Positions 55,245 through 63,651 of a stretch of DNA of 64,000 nucleotides are shown piece after piece. How positions within the stretch are numbered: the stretch's first letter is position 1; each line of letters starts with the position of its first letter. Source of the stretch: DAOVXM01 sp963746255 (lineage in GTDB: Bacteria > Chloroflexota > Anaerolineae > Anaerolineales > UBA4823); contig CAVVAJ010000009.1 of assembly GCA_963746255.1 (NCBI GenBank), forward strand, positions 62,001 through 126,000. Direction: 5' to 3'. A model generated the notes under the pieces. That model saw only the letters and a list, made by a program, of their open reading frames with translations. It was not told the origin of the DNA and ran no database searches. The position numbers and the translations under genes were made by a program.

Positions 55245-56240
55245 ATGCCTATACCTGCTGAAATCCTATATCTGACGGAGTCTGATGTCCAACAAACATT
55301 GACAGTTGCCGAAGCAGTCGATCTCGCAGAGAAAGGGATCAAGGCGGATGCGTTTGGACATGTAAATGGTGATAAATTCTACATGAACGTCAACGAGGAT
55401 GGTTTCATTAAACCCTTCTCGGGCTACTTAGCTGGTGAGGAGTACGCCTTCGTCAAAACCTTCAGCTATTTCCCCACGAACCCGGAAAATTTCAACCGTC
55501 CCACGACTTCTTCAATTGTGATCCTGCTCGATGCTGAAACTGGGCTGCCCGCGTGCTTCATGGAGGCCGGCTGGGTGACAGGATTGAAAACGGCTGCCTC
55601 CACTGCGGTAACAACAGCTTACCTGGCGCGCCCAGAGTCGGAAACGCTGACCATTTTTGGAGCCGGAACCTTGGGGCGTTTGCATCTGCTCGCTGTAGCA
55701 GAGCGTTTTAAACTCAAACAAGCTTTTTTCGTGGATATATTGCCGGAAGTCGCTGAAGCCTGCGCAGCAGAACTCGAACCAGTTTTGGGCTTCCAAGTCA
55801 AGGCTGTAACTTTAGAAGACCGAGAGAACGCAGTGCGAAAATCAGATGTCATTTTCACCGTTACTACAGGTTCCCAAGCGCTTGTTGAGCACTCTTGGTT
55901 GAAACCGGGGGCATTCGTTGCTCGCTTAGGTTCATACCAGGAAGTTGATCATGATGTCATAATTAAAACAGATAAAGTGATCGTAGATCGATGGAAATAC
56001 GTAAGTCCGCGAATACCCGAGATTGTGGAATTGGTGGAGAAAGGTCAGTTTTCTTTCGATGATGTTTATGCCGAATGGCCAAATATTGTCGCCGGAAAAG
56101 CGCCCGGTCGAGAATCTGCAGAGGAGATCATTCTATATATAGCTCTGGGCATCTGGGGAGAGTATGCAGCCATCCTGCCGGAGGTTTACCGACGGGCGAA
56201 ATCGCTGGGTTTAGGGCAAGGTTTGCAATGTTCACACTGA
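55245..56240 (+). CDS. Ornithine cyclodeaminase / mu-crystallin family protein
   Basis: The 331-residue protein has the N-terminal LTESDVQQTLTVAEAVDLAEKG, the AFVKTFSYFPTNP segment and a Rossmann motif (LTIFGAGTLGRLHLLAVAERF near residues 137-157). ARLGSYQEVDHDVI replaces the usual GAVGS segment. Members are ornithine cyclodeaminase, alanine dehydrogenase or imine/ketimine reductases. It could form proline from ornithine or reduce an imine produced by the amine oxidases. The substrate is undetermined. It lies between the transporter and the aminotransferase, probably with its own promoter in the preceding 158 bases. Confidence 0.82.
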   Translation: MPIPAEILYLTESDVQQTLTVAEAVDLAEKGIKADAFGHVNGDKFYMNVNEDGFIKPFSGYLAGEEYAFVKTFSYFPTNPENFNRPTTSSIVILLDAETGLPACFMEAGWVTGLKTAASTAVTTAYLARPESETLTIFGAGTLGRLHLLAVAERFKLKQAFFVDILPEVAEACAAELEPVLGFQVKAVTLEDRENAVRKSDVIFTVTTGSQALVEHSWLKPGAFVARLGSYQEVDHDVIIKTDKVIVDRWKYVSPRIPEIVELVEKGQFSFDDVYAEWPNIVAGKAPGRESAEEIILYIALGIWGEYAAILPEVYRRAKSLGLGQGLQCSH

Positions 56241-56304
56241 TCAAAGTTCAGCAAATGAAATCATAGCCAGCATATGAAGTATATCTAGTAATAAGGAGAG
56301 TCGC

Positions 56305-57615
56305 ATGAGTATACAAGGAACGAAAACCAAGGCGTTATTTCAGAAAGCAAAAGCAGTTATGCCCCACGGAGTAAATTCTAACTTCCGCTATTGGGGCGAT
56401 GATGACACGTTGGTCATCACGCGTGGTGAAGGCACCTATGTATGGGATGCGGATGGAAAACGCTATATTGATTATCGCTTAGGATTTGGACCAATTATAT
56501 TGGGGCATGCCTATCCTGCAGTCGTGAAACGAGTTCAAGAAGCGATTCAGGAAGGCACCATCTTTGCCTGGACTACACCGGGGGAAATCGAGCTTTGTGA
56601 GCGTATCACACGTATGTGTAAAGTGGATAAGGTGCGCTTAACGAACACCGGCACCGAGGCTACGATGCATGCCTTACGGATCGCCAGGGCTTACACGGGG
56701 CGAGAAAAGTTCATCAAGTTCGAGGGACAGTATCATGGGATGGCTGATTACTTCATGTTCAGCACAGCCTCTTCTAATCCTGGATCCCTGGGATCAAAGC
56801 GCAGTCCGATCAATTCTCCAAACACATCCGGAATCCCAAAGGGCATCAACCAGTATGTCATCAATCTGCCCTTTAACGATTTTGAACGTTTGGAAGAAAC
56901 GATCCATGCGAAATGGGGCGACATAGCTGCAATTTTCGTTGAGCCCATCCTAGGAAATGCCGCCGGCATTCGACCCGTACCGGGCTTTCTCGAGAAAATG
57001 CGGGAGCTGTGTGATAAGTATGGTATTGTGTTAGTTTTCGATGAAGTAAAAACTGGCTTTCGGATTGCGAATGGTGGGGCACAGGAGATTTTCAACATCC
57101 AGGCTGACTTAGTGACATATGCTAAATCATTGGGAAATGGGTTTCCGATTGCTGCGATAGCTGGAAAAGAAGATGTCATGATGACAATTCAACCCGGGGC
57201 GATGGCCCACGGCGGAACATATTCTGGAAATGTAGTTGGAACTGCAGCTGCCATTGCTACCCTTGAAATACTCGAGACTGAGCCTATCATCGAGACAATC
57301 AACCAGCGGGGCAATGCACTTATGACAGGGATCGGTGAGATTTTGACCGAAGCTGGTATCCCACATGCTGTGACAGGCGTTCCATCCATGTTTGGGATGG
57401 TATTAGGTAATGACCAGGTACCTCATGATTTTCGAGACTATTTTAAAGGAGATGGCGAACTCTACGAAGAGATCGCCCTGGAATTGATCCATAGAGGTGT
57501 ACAGCCAGATGGCGACGCCCGTGAACCATGGTTCTTATGCTACTCACTGAGCGAAGAGGATGTGAACGAAACCCTGAACATATTCAATGATTCGGTCAAG
57601 GCCACAAAGAAGTGA
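56305..57615 (+). CDS. Class III PLP aminotransferase (GSA-AM-like)
   Basis: The 436-residue protein has MPHGVNSNFRYWGDDD, a PLP site LVFDEVKTGFR, and the Schiff-base Lys in YAKSLGNGFPIAA. GGTYSGNVVGTAAAIATL resembles glutamate-1-semialdehyde aminomutase. A class III omega-aminotransferase acting on a degradation intermediate is more likely in this context than heme synthesis. No hem gene is close, and the next gene oxidises semialdehydes. ATAAGGAG is upstream of the ATG. Relics of another class III aminotransferase lie just after it. Confidence 0.85.
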   Translation: MSIQGTKTKALFQKAKAVMPHGVNSNFRYWGDDDTLVITRGEGTYVWDADGKRYIDYRLGFGPIILGHAYPAVVKRVQEAIQEGTIFAWTTPGEIELCERITRMCKVDKVRLTNTGTEATMHALRIARAYTGREKFIKFEGQYHGMADYFMFSTASSNPGSLGSKRSPINSPNTSGIPKGINQYVINLPFNDFERLEETIHAKWGDIAAIFVEPILGNAAGIRPVPGFLEKMRELCDKYGIVLVFDEVKTGFRIANGGAQEIFNIQADLVTYAKSLGNGFPIAAIAGKEDVMMTIQPGAMAHGGTYSGNVVGTAAAIATLEILETEPIIETINQRGNALMTGIGEILTEAGIPHAVTGVPSMFGMVLGNDQVPHDFRDYFKGDGELYEEIALELIHRGVQPDGDAREPWFLCYSLSEEDVNETLNIFNDSVKATKK

Positions 57616-57718
57616 CTTTACAGATAGTTGCTTATTATCTCTAAGAGCCATTTTAGGTCCGGATATAAAGACCTAACGATGTGAGGTGAAAATCAAACAA
57701 ATTCGTTGGAGAGTATCC

Positions 57719-57778
57719 ATGCGGGTCTTAGTACCAGGCGGGTTAGGGGCAGTTTGGAGTATTGTTGATCTTAGATGA
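57719..57778 (+). pseudogene. N-terminal relic of a saccharopine dehydrogenase-like gene
   Basis: An ATG followed by RVLVPGGLGAVWS closely resembles the opening KVLVLGGVGAVCS of the gene at 38871, then the frame ends at TGA after 19 codons. It is too short to function. The upstream sequence resembles an intergenic leader. It marks a former SDH-like copy here. Confidence 0.55.
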
Positions 57779-57955
57779 AGTGATGAGCGGATTTGGGCAC
57801 AAAGGAAAGTGGTTCGCAGTTGACAATTGGGATATTTTCCCGGATATCATCACGATGTCCAGGAGGTAAATTCCTACGTGAGAATAGATATTGGATTAAC
57901 GAACATTGACCAGGCTTTGGGCATCATAGATGCCGCAATAGATACTATATTTTGA
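57762..57955 (+). pseudogene. Fragments of a class III aminotransferase with internal deletion
   Basis: 57762-57869 reads LLILDEVMSGFGHKGKWFAV then DNWDIFPDIITMS, the PLP-binding core of a class III aminotransferase just before its catalytic lysine, and ends in TAA. 57878-57955 reads RIDIGLTNIDQALGIIDAAID, which resembles the C-terminal end of the same family. About 150 intervening residues are missing. The two pieces lie directly between an intact aminotransferase and the dehydrogenase gene. Confidence 0.6.
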
Positions 57956-57981
57956 TACCAAAAAAACGGAGAAAAAAATAT

Positions 57982-59457
57982 ATGAATACTGAAGCACTGA
58001 AGAATTACTACGGAGGCCATTGGGTGGCCGCAACATCAAATGAAATATTACCAGTTCATAACCCTGCCACGAATGAGATCATCGGGCAAGTGCCGCTGAC
58101 TCCTCCTGAGCAGGTTGACCATGTCGTCCAGGCAGCCCGCACCGCTTTTGATAGTTGGCGGCGTACACCCGCAGCCAACCGGATCCAACCGCTCTTTAAG
58201 CTCAAAAACCTGCTGGAAGAACATTTTGATGATATTGCCCGTTTGATTTCGACTGAAAATGGAAAAACTTTGGGCGAATCTGGTGGTGAGATGCGTCGAG
58301 CTATTGAGAACGTCGAGGTTGCCTGCGGTATCCCACTAATGATGCAGAGCCAGTTTTCCGAGGATATTGCCAGCGGCATCGACGAATTTATGATCCGCCA
58401 ACCAGTAGGCGTGGCCGCCATAATTGCGCCCTTCAACTTCCCGGGCATGATCCCATTCTGGTTTTTGCCATATGCGGTCGCCACCGGCAATACGGTGGTT
58501 ATCAAACCATCAGAGCGCTGCCCGATGACGATGCACAAGATTGCTCCCTTGTTTGAGGAAGCTGGATTTCCTCCAGGCGTGATCAATGTGGTCTACGGTG
58601 GACCCGATACAGTAAATGCTCTGCTAGACCATCCTGAAATAAATGCGGTCAGTTTTGTCGGTTCTACACCGGTGGCGCGCCATATCTATGGGCGCAGCGC
58701 GGCAAATGGGAAACGTGTCCAGGCACAAGGTGGGGCAAAAAATCCATTGGTGATCATGGCTGATGCTGATGTCGAAATGACTACCAAGATTGTGATCGAT
58801 TCCGTTTTTGGGAACGCTGGTCAACGCTGTCTGGCTGCAGCAACCATCATTCTGGTGGGTGACGCTAAAGACATATTTCTGCCCGCATTCCGAGAAGCAG
58901 CTGCGGATAGGATTGTCGGCTGCGGCCTGGATGATGGGATTCAAATGGGTCCTGTCATTACACCTGAATCCAAGACCCGCATTCAGGGAATTATCGATCA
59001 GGGCCTTCAGGAAGGGGCAGAAATGATCCTGGATGGACGCAAAGCATCTATTCCTGGTTACGAAAATGGGAATTTCTTGCGTCCCACCATTCTGGCGAAT
59101 GTTGCTCCCGAAAGTATTGTCGCTACGACCGAGATATTTGGCCCGGTGATGGCAGCACAGTCTGTAAAGGACTTGGGTGATGCCATCGAGCTGGTTAACT
59201 CACGCCAATACGGTAATATGGCCTGTATATTCACCAGCAGTGGCGGCGCCGCCCGTCGTTTCCGTTATGAGGCCCAGGCGGGAAACGTTGGTATCAATAT
59301 CGGTGTAGCGGCACCGATGGCCTTCTTCCCATTCAGTGGCTGGAAGGACAGTTTTTTTGGTACCCTTCACGGACAGAGCCGACATTCCGTTGAGTTCTAC
59401 ACGCAGACCAAAGTGGTTGTTGAACGCTGGCTCAAAGAATGGTCAAGAGAGTTTTAG
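57982..59457 (+). CDS. Methylmalonate/malonate-semialdehyde dehydrogenase-like (CoA-acylating)
   Basis: The aldehyde dehydrogenase of 491 residues has IIAPFNFPGMIPFWFLPYA, VIKPSERCPMTMHKI, FVGSTPVARHIY and the catalytic Cys in FGNAGQRCLAA, the pattern of MmsA-type enzymes. FPFSGWKDSFFGTLHGQ is the MmsA-like C-terminal segment. Such enzymes turn malonate or methylmalonate semialdehyde plus CoA and NAD into acetyl- or propionyl-CoA. Together with the class III aminotransferase it would finish beta-amino acid breakdown. The ATG at 57982 is used, since the TTG at 57952 adds only a basic leader. Confidence 0.87.
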   Translation: MNTEALKNYYGGHWVAATSNEILPVHNPATNEIIGQVPLTPPEQVDHVVQAARTAFDSWRRTPAANRIQPLFKLKNLLEEHFDDIARLISTENGKTLGESGGEMRRAIENVEVACGIPLMMQSQFSEDIASGIDEFMIRQPVGVAAIIAPFNFPGMIPFWFLPYAVATGNTVVIKPSERCPMTMHKIAPLFEEAGFPPGVINVVYGGPDTVNALLDHPEINAVSFVGSTPVARHIYGRSAANGKRVQAQGGAKNPLVIMADADVEMTTKIVIDSVFGNAGQRCLAAATIILVGDAKDIFLPAFREAAADRIVGCGLDDGIQMGPVITPESKTRIQGIIDQGLQEGAEMILDGRKASIPGYENGNFLRPTILANVAPESIVATTEIFGPVMAAQSVKDLGDAIELVNSRQYGNMACIFTSSGGAARRFRYEAQAGNVGINIGVAAPMAFFPFSGWKDSFFGTLHGQSRHSVEFYTQTKVVVERWLKEWSREF

Positions 59458-59563
59458 GAGACGAGCGAGGTGGCAGTCACTTTTACGAAACATTTCTGGG
59501 ACAACGAAGTGACTGTCACTGGATTTACGCACGCACCGAGGACATAATCCCATAGGAGAAAAA

Positions 59564-61021
59564 ATGTATTCGCAAACACCAGACATCATCCCATTTTCAT
59601 CGAGGAATAAGATGGCGGTGTTCAAACCATCTGAGCTCGATACAATTCGAAATGGCACATTTAGGCTTTTATATGAGACAGGAGTGTATTTCCCAAGTGA
59701 TAGAGCTCTCTCGATCTTTGCCGATCATGGTGCAAAAGTGGATTGGGAGACTCAAATTGTGCGGATCCCACCAGAACTTGTTAAGTCCGCAATGTCGACT
59801 GCCCCACGTAGTTTTGTGTTGGGAGGTCGCGAAGAAAGATTTGATTTAACACTCGATGGCAGCAAAACCTATTTGAGCACAGATGGTTGTGGAGTGCACG
59901 TTGTTGATTTGGAAACGCGCCAGCAGCGTGCCTCACGAAAAGACGATGTCGCCATGATGGCGCGCGTATCTGATGCTTTGCCTTTGATCAGCTTTTTCTG
60001 GCCTTTGGTCAGTGCTCAAGATCATGGGATTACCGCCCCGTTACATGAATGTCATGCTGGGTTGACGAATACCTTGAAACATGTACGCGGCGGAACAACT
60101 ATGGATCCAAGTCTTGCTCCTTATCTTGTCGAGATGACTACCGTGGTTGCTGGAAACGAGGAGATTAGGCGGCGCAGACCTCCGATAAATGCGAATATAT
60201 GCACAATAGCACCTTTAGGCCATGATGAACATGGCATTGAAACAGCCCTGGTTTACGCAGAAGCAGGGATCCCAACAAGTTTTATGGCAATGCCAACGCT
60301 GGGGTCAACCGCTCCGGCATCGATTCTCGGCGCAATTGCCGTTGGAGATGCAGAAGTAGTCAGCGCCATGGTTCTAATGCAGTTGGCGCACCCAGGTGCA
60401 CCTGTATTCCACTCCATCATACTTTCTCTTATGGATCCACGTACTGGTGGCTATATCGGTGAAACCCCAATCGCCTCTGCGGCCGTCGTGCAGCTTGCGC
60501 ATGCATGGGAAGTCCCTAGTCTCGGCGGCGGCTCCACCTCCAGTGATGCACATGATATTAGCTGGGAGTCTGGCACAGATGGCGGTTTTGGAGCCGCTCA
60601 AATCCCCCTCGCGGGTGGTGAGGTCTGCGGCTACTTGGGGATGTTGGGAACTTCTATGATCTTGTATCCTGAACAGATTATCTTGGAGCATGAAACCTGC
60701 TTGCATGTATATGAAGTATTCGAGGAATATGAATTTAATGAGCTCGATATGGCGCTGGATGTGATCAATAAAGTTGGTCCGCGCGGTCATTATCTGCGCG
60801 AAAAACACACTCGCTCTCATATCCGGGATTTCCGCTATTCGCCGCTGCTGCGAAAAGTGGACGAGCACGGCAATCCACGCTTGCCCCGAGATGTGGCGCT
60901 AGAACAATTCAAAAAGATTTATGCTACTCACCAACCTGAGCCTTTACCTGATCGGGTACAGGGAGAATTGGAGCGAATTTTAGCGGCCGCCGACCAAGAA
61001 GCCAAAAAACTGGGAACCTAA
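59564..61021 (+). CDS. MttB-family protein H
   Basis: The 485-residue MttB homologue starts MYSQTPDIIPFSSRNKMAV, and TYLSTDGCGVHVVDLETRQQR follows. It has TSFMAMPTLGSTAPASILG, HPGAPVFHSIILSLMDPRTGG, GPRGHYLREKHTRSHIRDFR and C-terminal THQPEPL. Its closest copy is G (43023). ATAGGAG precedes the start. Its stop is followed after one base by the ATG of the DMGDH-like gene, so the two are translationally coupled. This links corrinoid methyl transfer to oxidative demethylation. The substrate is unknown. Confidence 0.87.
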   Translation: MYSQTPDIIPFSSRNKMAVFKPSELDTIRNGTFRLLYETGVYFPSDRALSIFADHGAKVDWETQIVRIPPELVKSAMSTAPRSFVLGGREERFDLTLDGSKTYLSTDGCGVHVVDLETRQQRASRKDDVAMMARVSDALPLISFFWPLVSAQDHGITAPLHECHAGLTNTLKHVRGGTTMDPSLAPYLVEMTTVVAGNEEIRRRRPPINANICTIAPLGHDEHGIETALVYAEAGIPTSFMAMPTLGSTAPASILGAIAVGDAEVVSAMVLMQLAHPGAPVFHSIILSLMDPRTGGYIGETPIASAAVVQLAHAWEVPSLGGGSTSSDAHDISWESGTDGGFGAAQIPLAGGEVCGYLGMLGTSMILYPEQIILEHETCLHVYEVFEEYEFNELDMALDVINKVGPRGHYLREKHTRSHIRDFRYSPLLRKVDEHGNPRLPRDVALEQFKKIYATHQPEPLPDRVQGELERILAAADQEAKKLGT

Positions 61022-61022
61022 T

Positions 61023-63506
61023 ATGGAAAAAGATGCCTCGACATCAGAGAACTCGACGATCAAGCTCCCAACCCATGCCAAGGTTGTCATCATTGGGGGC
61101 GGTGTGATTGGTTGCAGCGTCGCATATCACTTGGCTAAACTTGGCTGGCGGGATGTAGTCCTCTTAGAGCGGTCCCAACTTACCGCAGGCACGACCTGGC
61201 ACGCGGCAGGATTAGTTGAAGCCGGTGGATTTTTTAGTGCGACCACGATTGAGATGGCAAAATATACTTTGAAGCTGTACAGCGCTCTGGAAGGTGAGAC
61301 TGGATTATCAACGGGTTATAACCCTGTTGGGATGCTTGAATATGCCACTTCCCCCTCTAGATTGGAAGAATTGCACCGTATAGCTGCTTTTGACCGCTTT
61401 TTCGGTGTTCCGATGGAAAAGACCTCTGCAGAACAAGTCAAACTCTTGTGGCCGCTGGTCAACAACGATGATATTCTGGCTGGTTTTTTTACGCGCAAGG
61501 ATGGCCGCGTAAATCCAGTCGACGTGACAATGGCGTTAGCAAAAGGCGCTCGTATGGGTGGCGTCCAGATCATTGAAGAAACAACGGTCACCGGTATTAC
61601 GAAAGAAGGCCGGCGAGTGACCGAAGTCATCACCAACAAGGGGGATATCCATGCCGAGTATGTGGTGAACTGTGCGGGTATGTGGGCGCGTGAGATCGGA
61701 AAATTAGCAGGTGTTAGTGTTCCCTTGCAACCAATAGAACATTACTACCTGATCACTGAACCAATCGATGGAGTAGACGCAGATTTACCAGTTTTGGTAG
61801 ATCTCGACAAATATGCTTACTACCGGGAGGAGACAGGTGGATTGCTCCTTGGTTTATTCGAGCCAGTTTCAGCCCCGTGGGGATTGAATGGGATCCCAGA
61901 AAATTTTAGCTTTGGGGAGATTACCCCCAATTGGGACAGGATGATGCCCTATATTGAAGAAGCCATGAAGCGCATCCCGGCCTTAGAGAACGCTGGGATT
62001 CACAAGTTTTTCTGCGGGCCGGAGAGCTTCACACCAGATTTGGCCCCGATAATGGGGCAAGCACCAGAACTAGACAATTTCTATGTTGCAGCAGGGTTCA
62101 ACTCACTTGGGATTCTACTCGGCGGAGGAGCTGGAAAAGTGTTGGCACAATGGATCGTCGATGGTGTGCCGGATGTTGATGTGACGGAGATTGACATCGC
62201 GCGCATGCTCCCCTTCCAAAATACGCCCAAGTACCTGGAAGACCGGGCAGTTGAATTACTTGGATTCATGTTTGAAGAAGGGTACCCGAATAAACAATTC
62301 AAAACCGCCCGTAATGTGCGAAAATCAGCGTTCTACGACCGATTGGTTGCGGCCGGCGCCTATTTTGGATCCTATGCCGGGTGGGAGTATCCCGATTGGT
62401 TTGCACCTGAAGGGGTTGAACCAAAAGTGGAGTACTCGTGGGGACGGCAGAATTGGTTCGAATATAGTGCTGCAGAACACCGTGCTGTTCGCGAAGGTGT
62501 CGGCATGCTGGATTACTCGGTTATGGGTAAACTGTTGGTCCAAGGACGCGATGCCGAAAAACACCTCAACTGTATCTGTGCAAATAATGTAGCTGTGCCA
62601 GTAGGCCGGTGTGTCTACACCCAGTGGCTGAACAAACATGGCACGATCGAAGCTGATTTAACCGTCACAAGGCTTGCAGAAGATCAATTTCTCGTTCTCA
62701 CAGGTGATGGCACCATAACAGCGGTTCAGGCCTGGTTAAGGCGTAATATCCCTGTTGATGCACATGTTTTCGTGACAAATATCACTTCAGCTTACAGCGT
62801 GCTGAATATCCAAGGACCAAAATCACGTGAGCTATTGAGCCGGGTTACACATGCTGATCTAACCAACGAGTCCTTCCCCTTCCTTTCCATGCAGGAGATT
62901 GACATTGGCTATGCGTTGGTCAAAGCTATCCGTATTACTTATGTCGGCGAGTTGGGTTGGGAACTTTATATCCCCACCGAGTTTTCCCTGCACGTTTTTG
63001 ATACCCTTTTGGAAGTCGGAAAAGATGTCGGGCTGAAATATTTCGGGCTGCAAGCACTTGACACCTTACGTCTGGAAAAGGCTTATCGAGATTATGGCAA
63101 TGATATCGACAATACGGACACGCCCTTAGAAGTCGGGTTGGGTTACTTTGTAGATTTCGATAAACTAGGTGGTTTCATCGGCAGGGATGCACTCCTGCGG
63201 CGAAAAGAGGCTGGCCTAAAATACCGCATGGTGCAGTTCTTATTGGACGATCCGTATCCCCTGCTGCATTACGGCGAGATCATCTACCGGGACAGCAAAC
63301 CGGTTGGTTATATTATGTCAGGCGGATACGGACATACTTTAGGCGGGGCAGTAGGGGTTGGGCCCGTTGAGAATGACGGGGAAATTGTAACACTGGACTA
63401 TATTAATAGCGGTTACTATGAGATCGATGTCGCGGGTGTGCGTTACCCGGCCAAGGTCTCCCTCAAACCGATGTATGACCCAGGGCTAAAAAGAGTACGC
63501 TGCTAA
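61023..63506 (+). CDS. Dimethylglycine dehydrogenase-like FAD oxidoreductase with GcvT domain (copy 2)
   Basis: The 827-residue paralogue of the gene at 22943 has the same length and architecture. It has VVIIGGGVIGCSVAYHLAKLG, the TAGTTWHAAGL motif with the flavin-attaching His, FAO_M, and a GcvT half ending GVRYPAKVSLKPMYDPG. By family it demethylates an N-methyl amine such as dimethylglycine or sarcosine and passes the C1 unit to tetrahydrofolate. It starts one base after MttB copy H. A strong hairpin terminator follows at 63571. The two copies lie near opposite ends of the MttB island, facing outward. Confidence 0.87.
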   Translation: MEKDASTSENSTIKLPTHAKVVIIGGGVIGCSVAYHLAKLGWRDVVLLERSQLTAGTTWHAAGLVEAGGFFSATTIEMAKYTLKLYSALEGETGLSTGYNPVGMLEYATSPSRLEELHRIAAFDRFFGVPMEKTSAEQVKLLWPLVNNDDILAGFFTRKDGRVNPVDVTMALAKGARMGGVQIIEETTVTGITKEGRRVTEVITNKGDIHAEYVVNCAGMWAREIGKLAGVSVPLQPIEHYYLITEPIDGVDADLPVLVDLDKYAYYREETGGLLLGLFEPVSAPWGLNGIPENFSFGEITPNWDRMMPYIEEAMKRIPALENAGIHKFFCGPESFTPDLAPIMGQAPELDNFYVAAGFNSLGILLGGGAGKVLAQWIVDGVPDVDVTEIDIARMLPFQNTPKYLEDRAVELLGFMFEEGYPNKQFKTARNVRKSAFYDRLVAAGAYFGSYAGWEYPDWFAPEGVEPKVEYSWGRQNWFEYSAAEHRAVREGVGMLDYSVMGKLLVQGRDAEKHLNCICANNVAVPVGRCVYTQWLNKHGTIEADLTVTRLAEDQFLVLTGDGTITAVQAWLRRNIPVDAHVFVTNITSAYSVLNIQGPKSRELLSRVTHADLTNESFPFLSMQEIDIGYALVKAIRITYVGELGWELYIPTEFSLHVFDTLLEVGKDVGLKYFGLQALDTLRLEKAYRDYGNDIDNTDTPLEVGLGYFVDFDKLGGFIGRDALLRRKEAGLKYRMVQFLLDDPYPLLHYGEIIYRDSKPVGYIMSGGYGHTLGGAVGVGPVENDGEIVTLDYINSGYYEIDVAGVRYPAKVSLKPMYDPGLKRVRC

Positions 63507-63570
63507 CTATCAACCCAGGACCATTTCATAGAATATTAAAGACTAATAGAGTTACCAGGGAAATCAAGCA

Positions 63571-63600
63571 GGGCTGACCAATAAATCGGGTCAGCCCTTT
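63571..63600 (+). terminator. Intrinsic terminator after the island
   Basis: GGGCTGACC (63571-63579) pairs with GGTCAGCCC (63589-63597) around a 9-base loop, followed by TTT. It lies between the convergent DMGDH-like and AOR genes and may serve both directions. Confidence 0.8.
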
Positions 63601-63651
63601 GCATGCAAAAGAATGCTATAAATTTGGGTTTACTCCACACAATGAATAAAC

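Noticed and set aside
56305..57615. Heme biosynthesis hemL
   Set aside because: Resembles glutamate-1-semialdehyde aminomutase, but the catabolic neighbours and lack of other hem genes favour a different class III aminotransferase. The assignment is left open.
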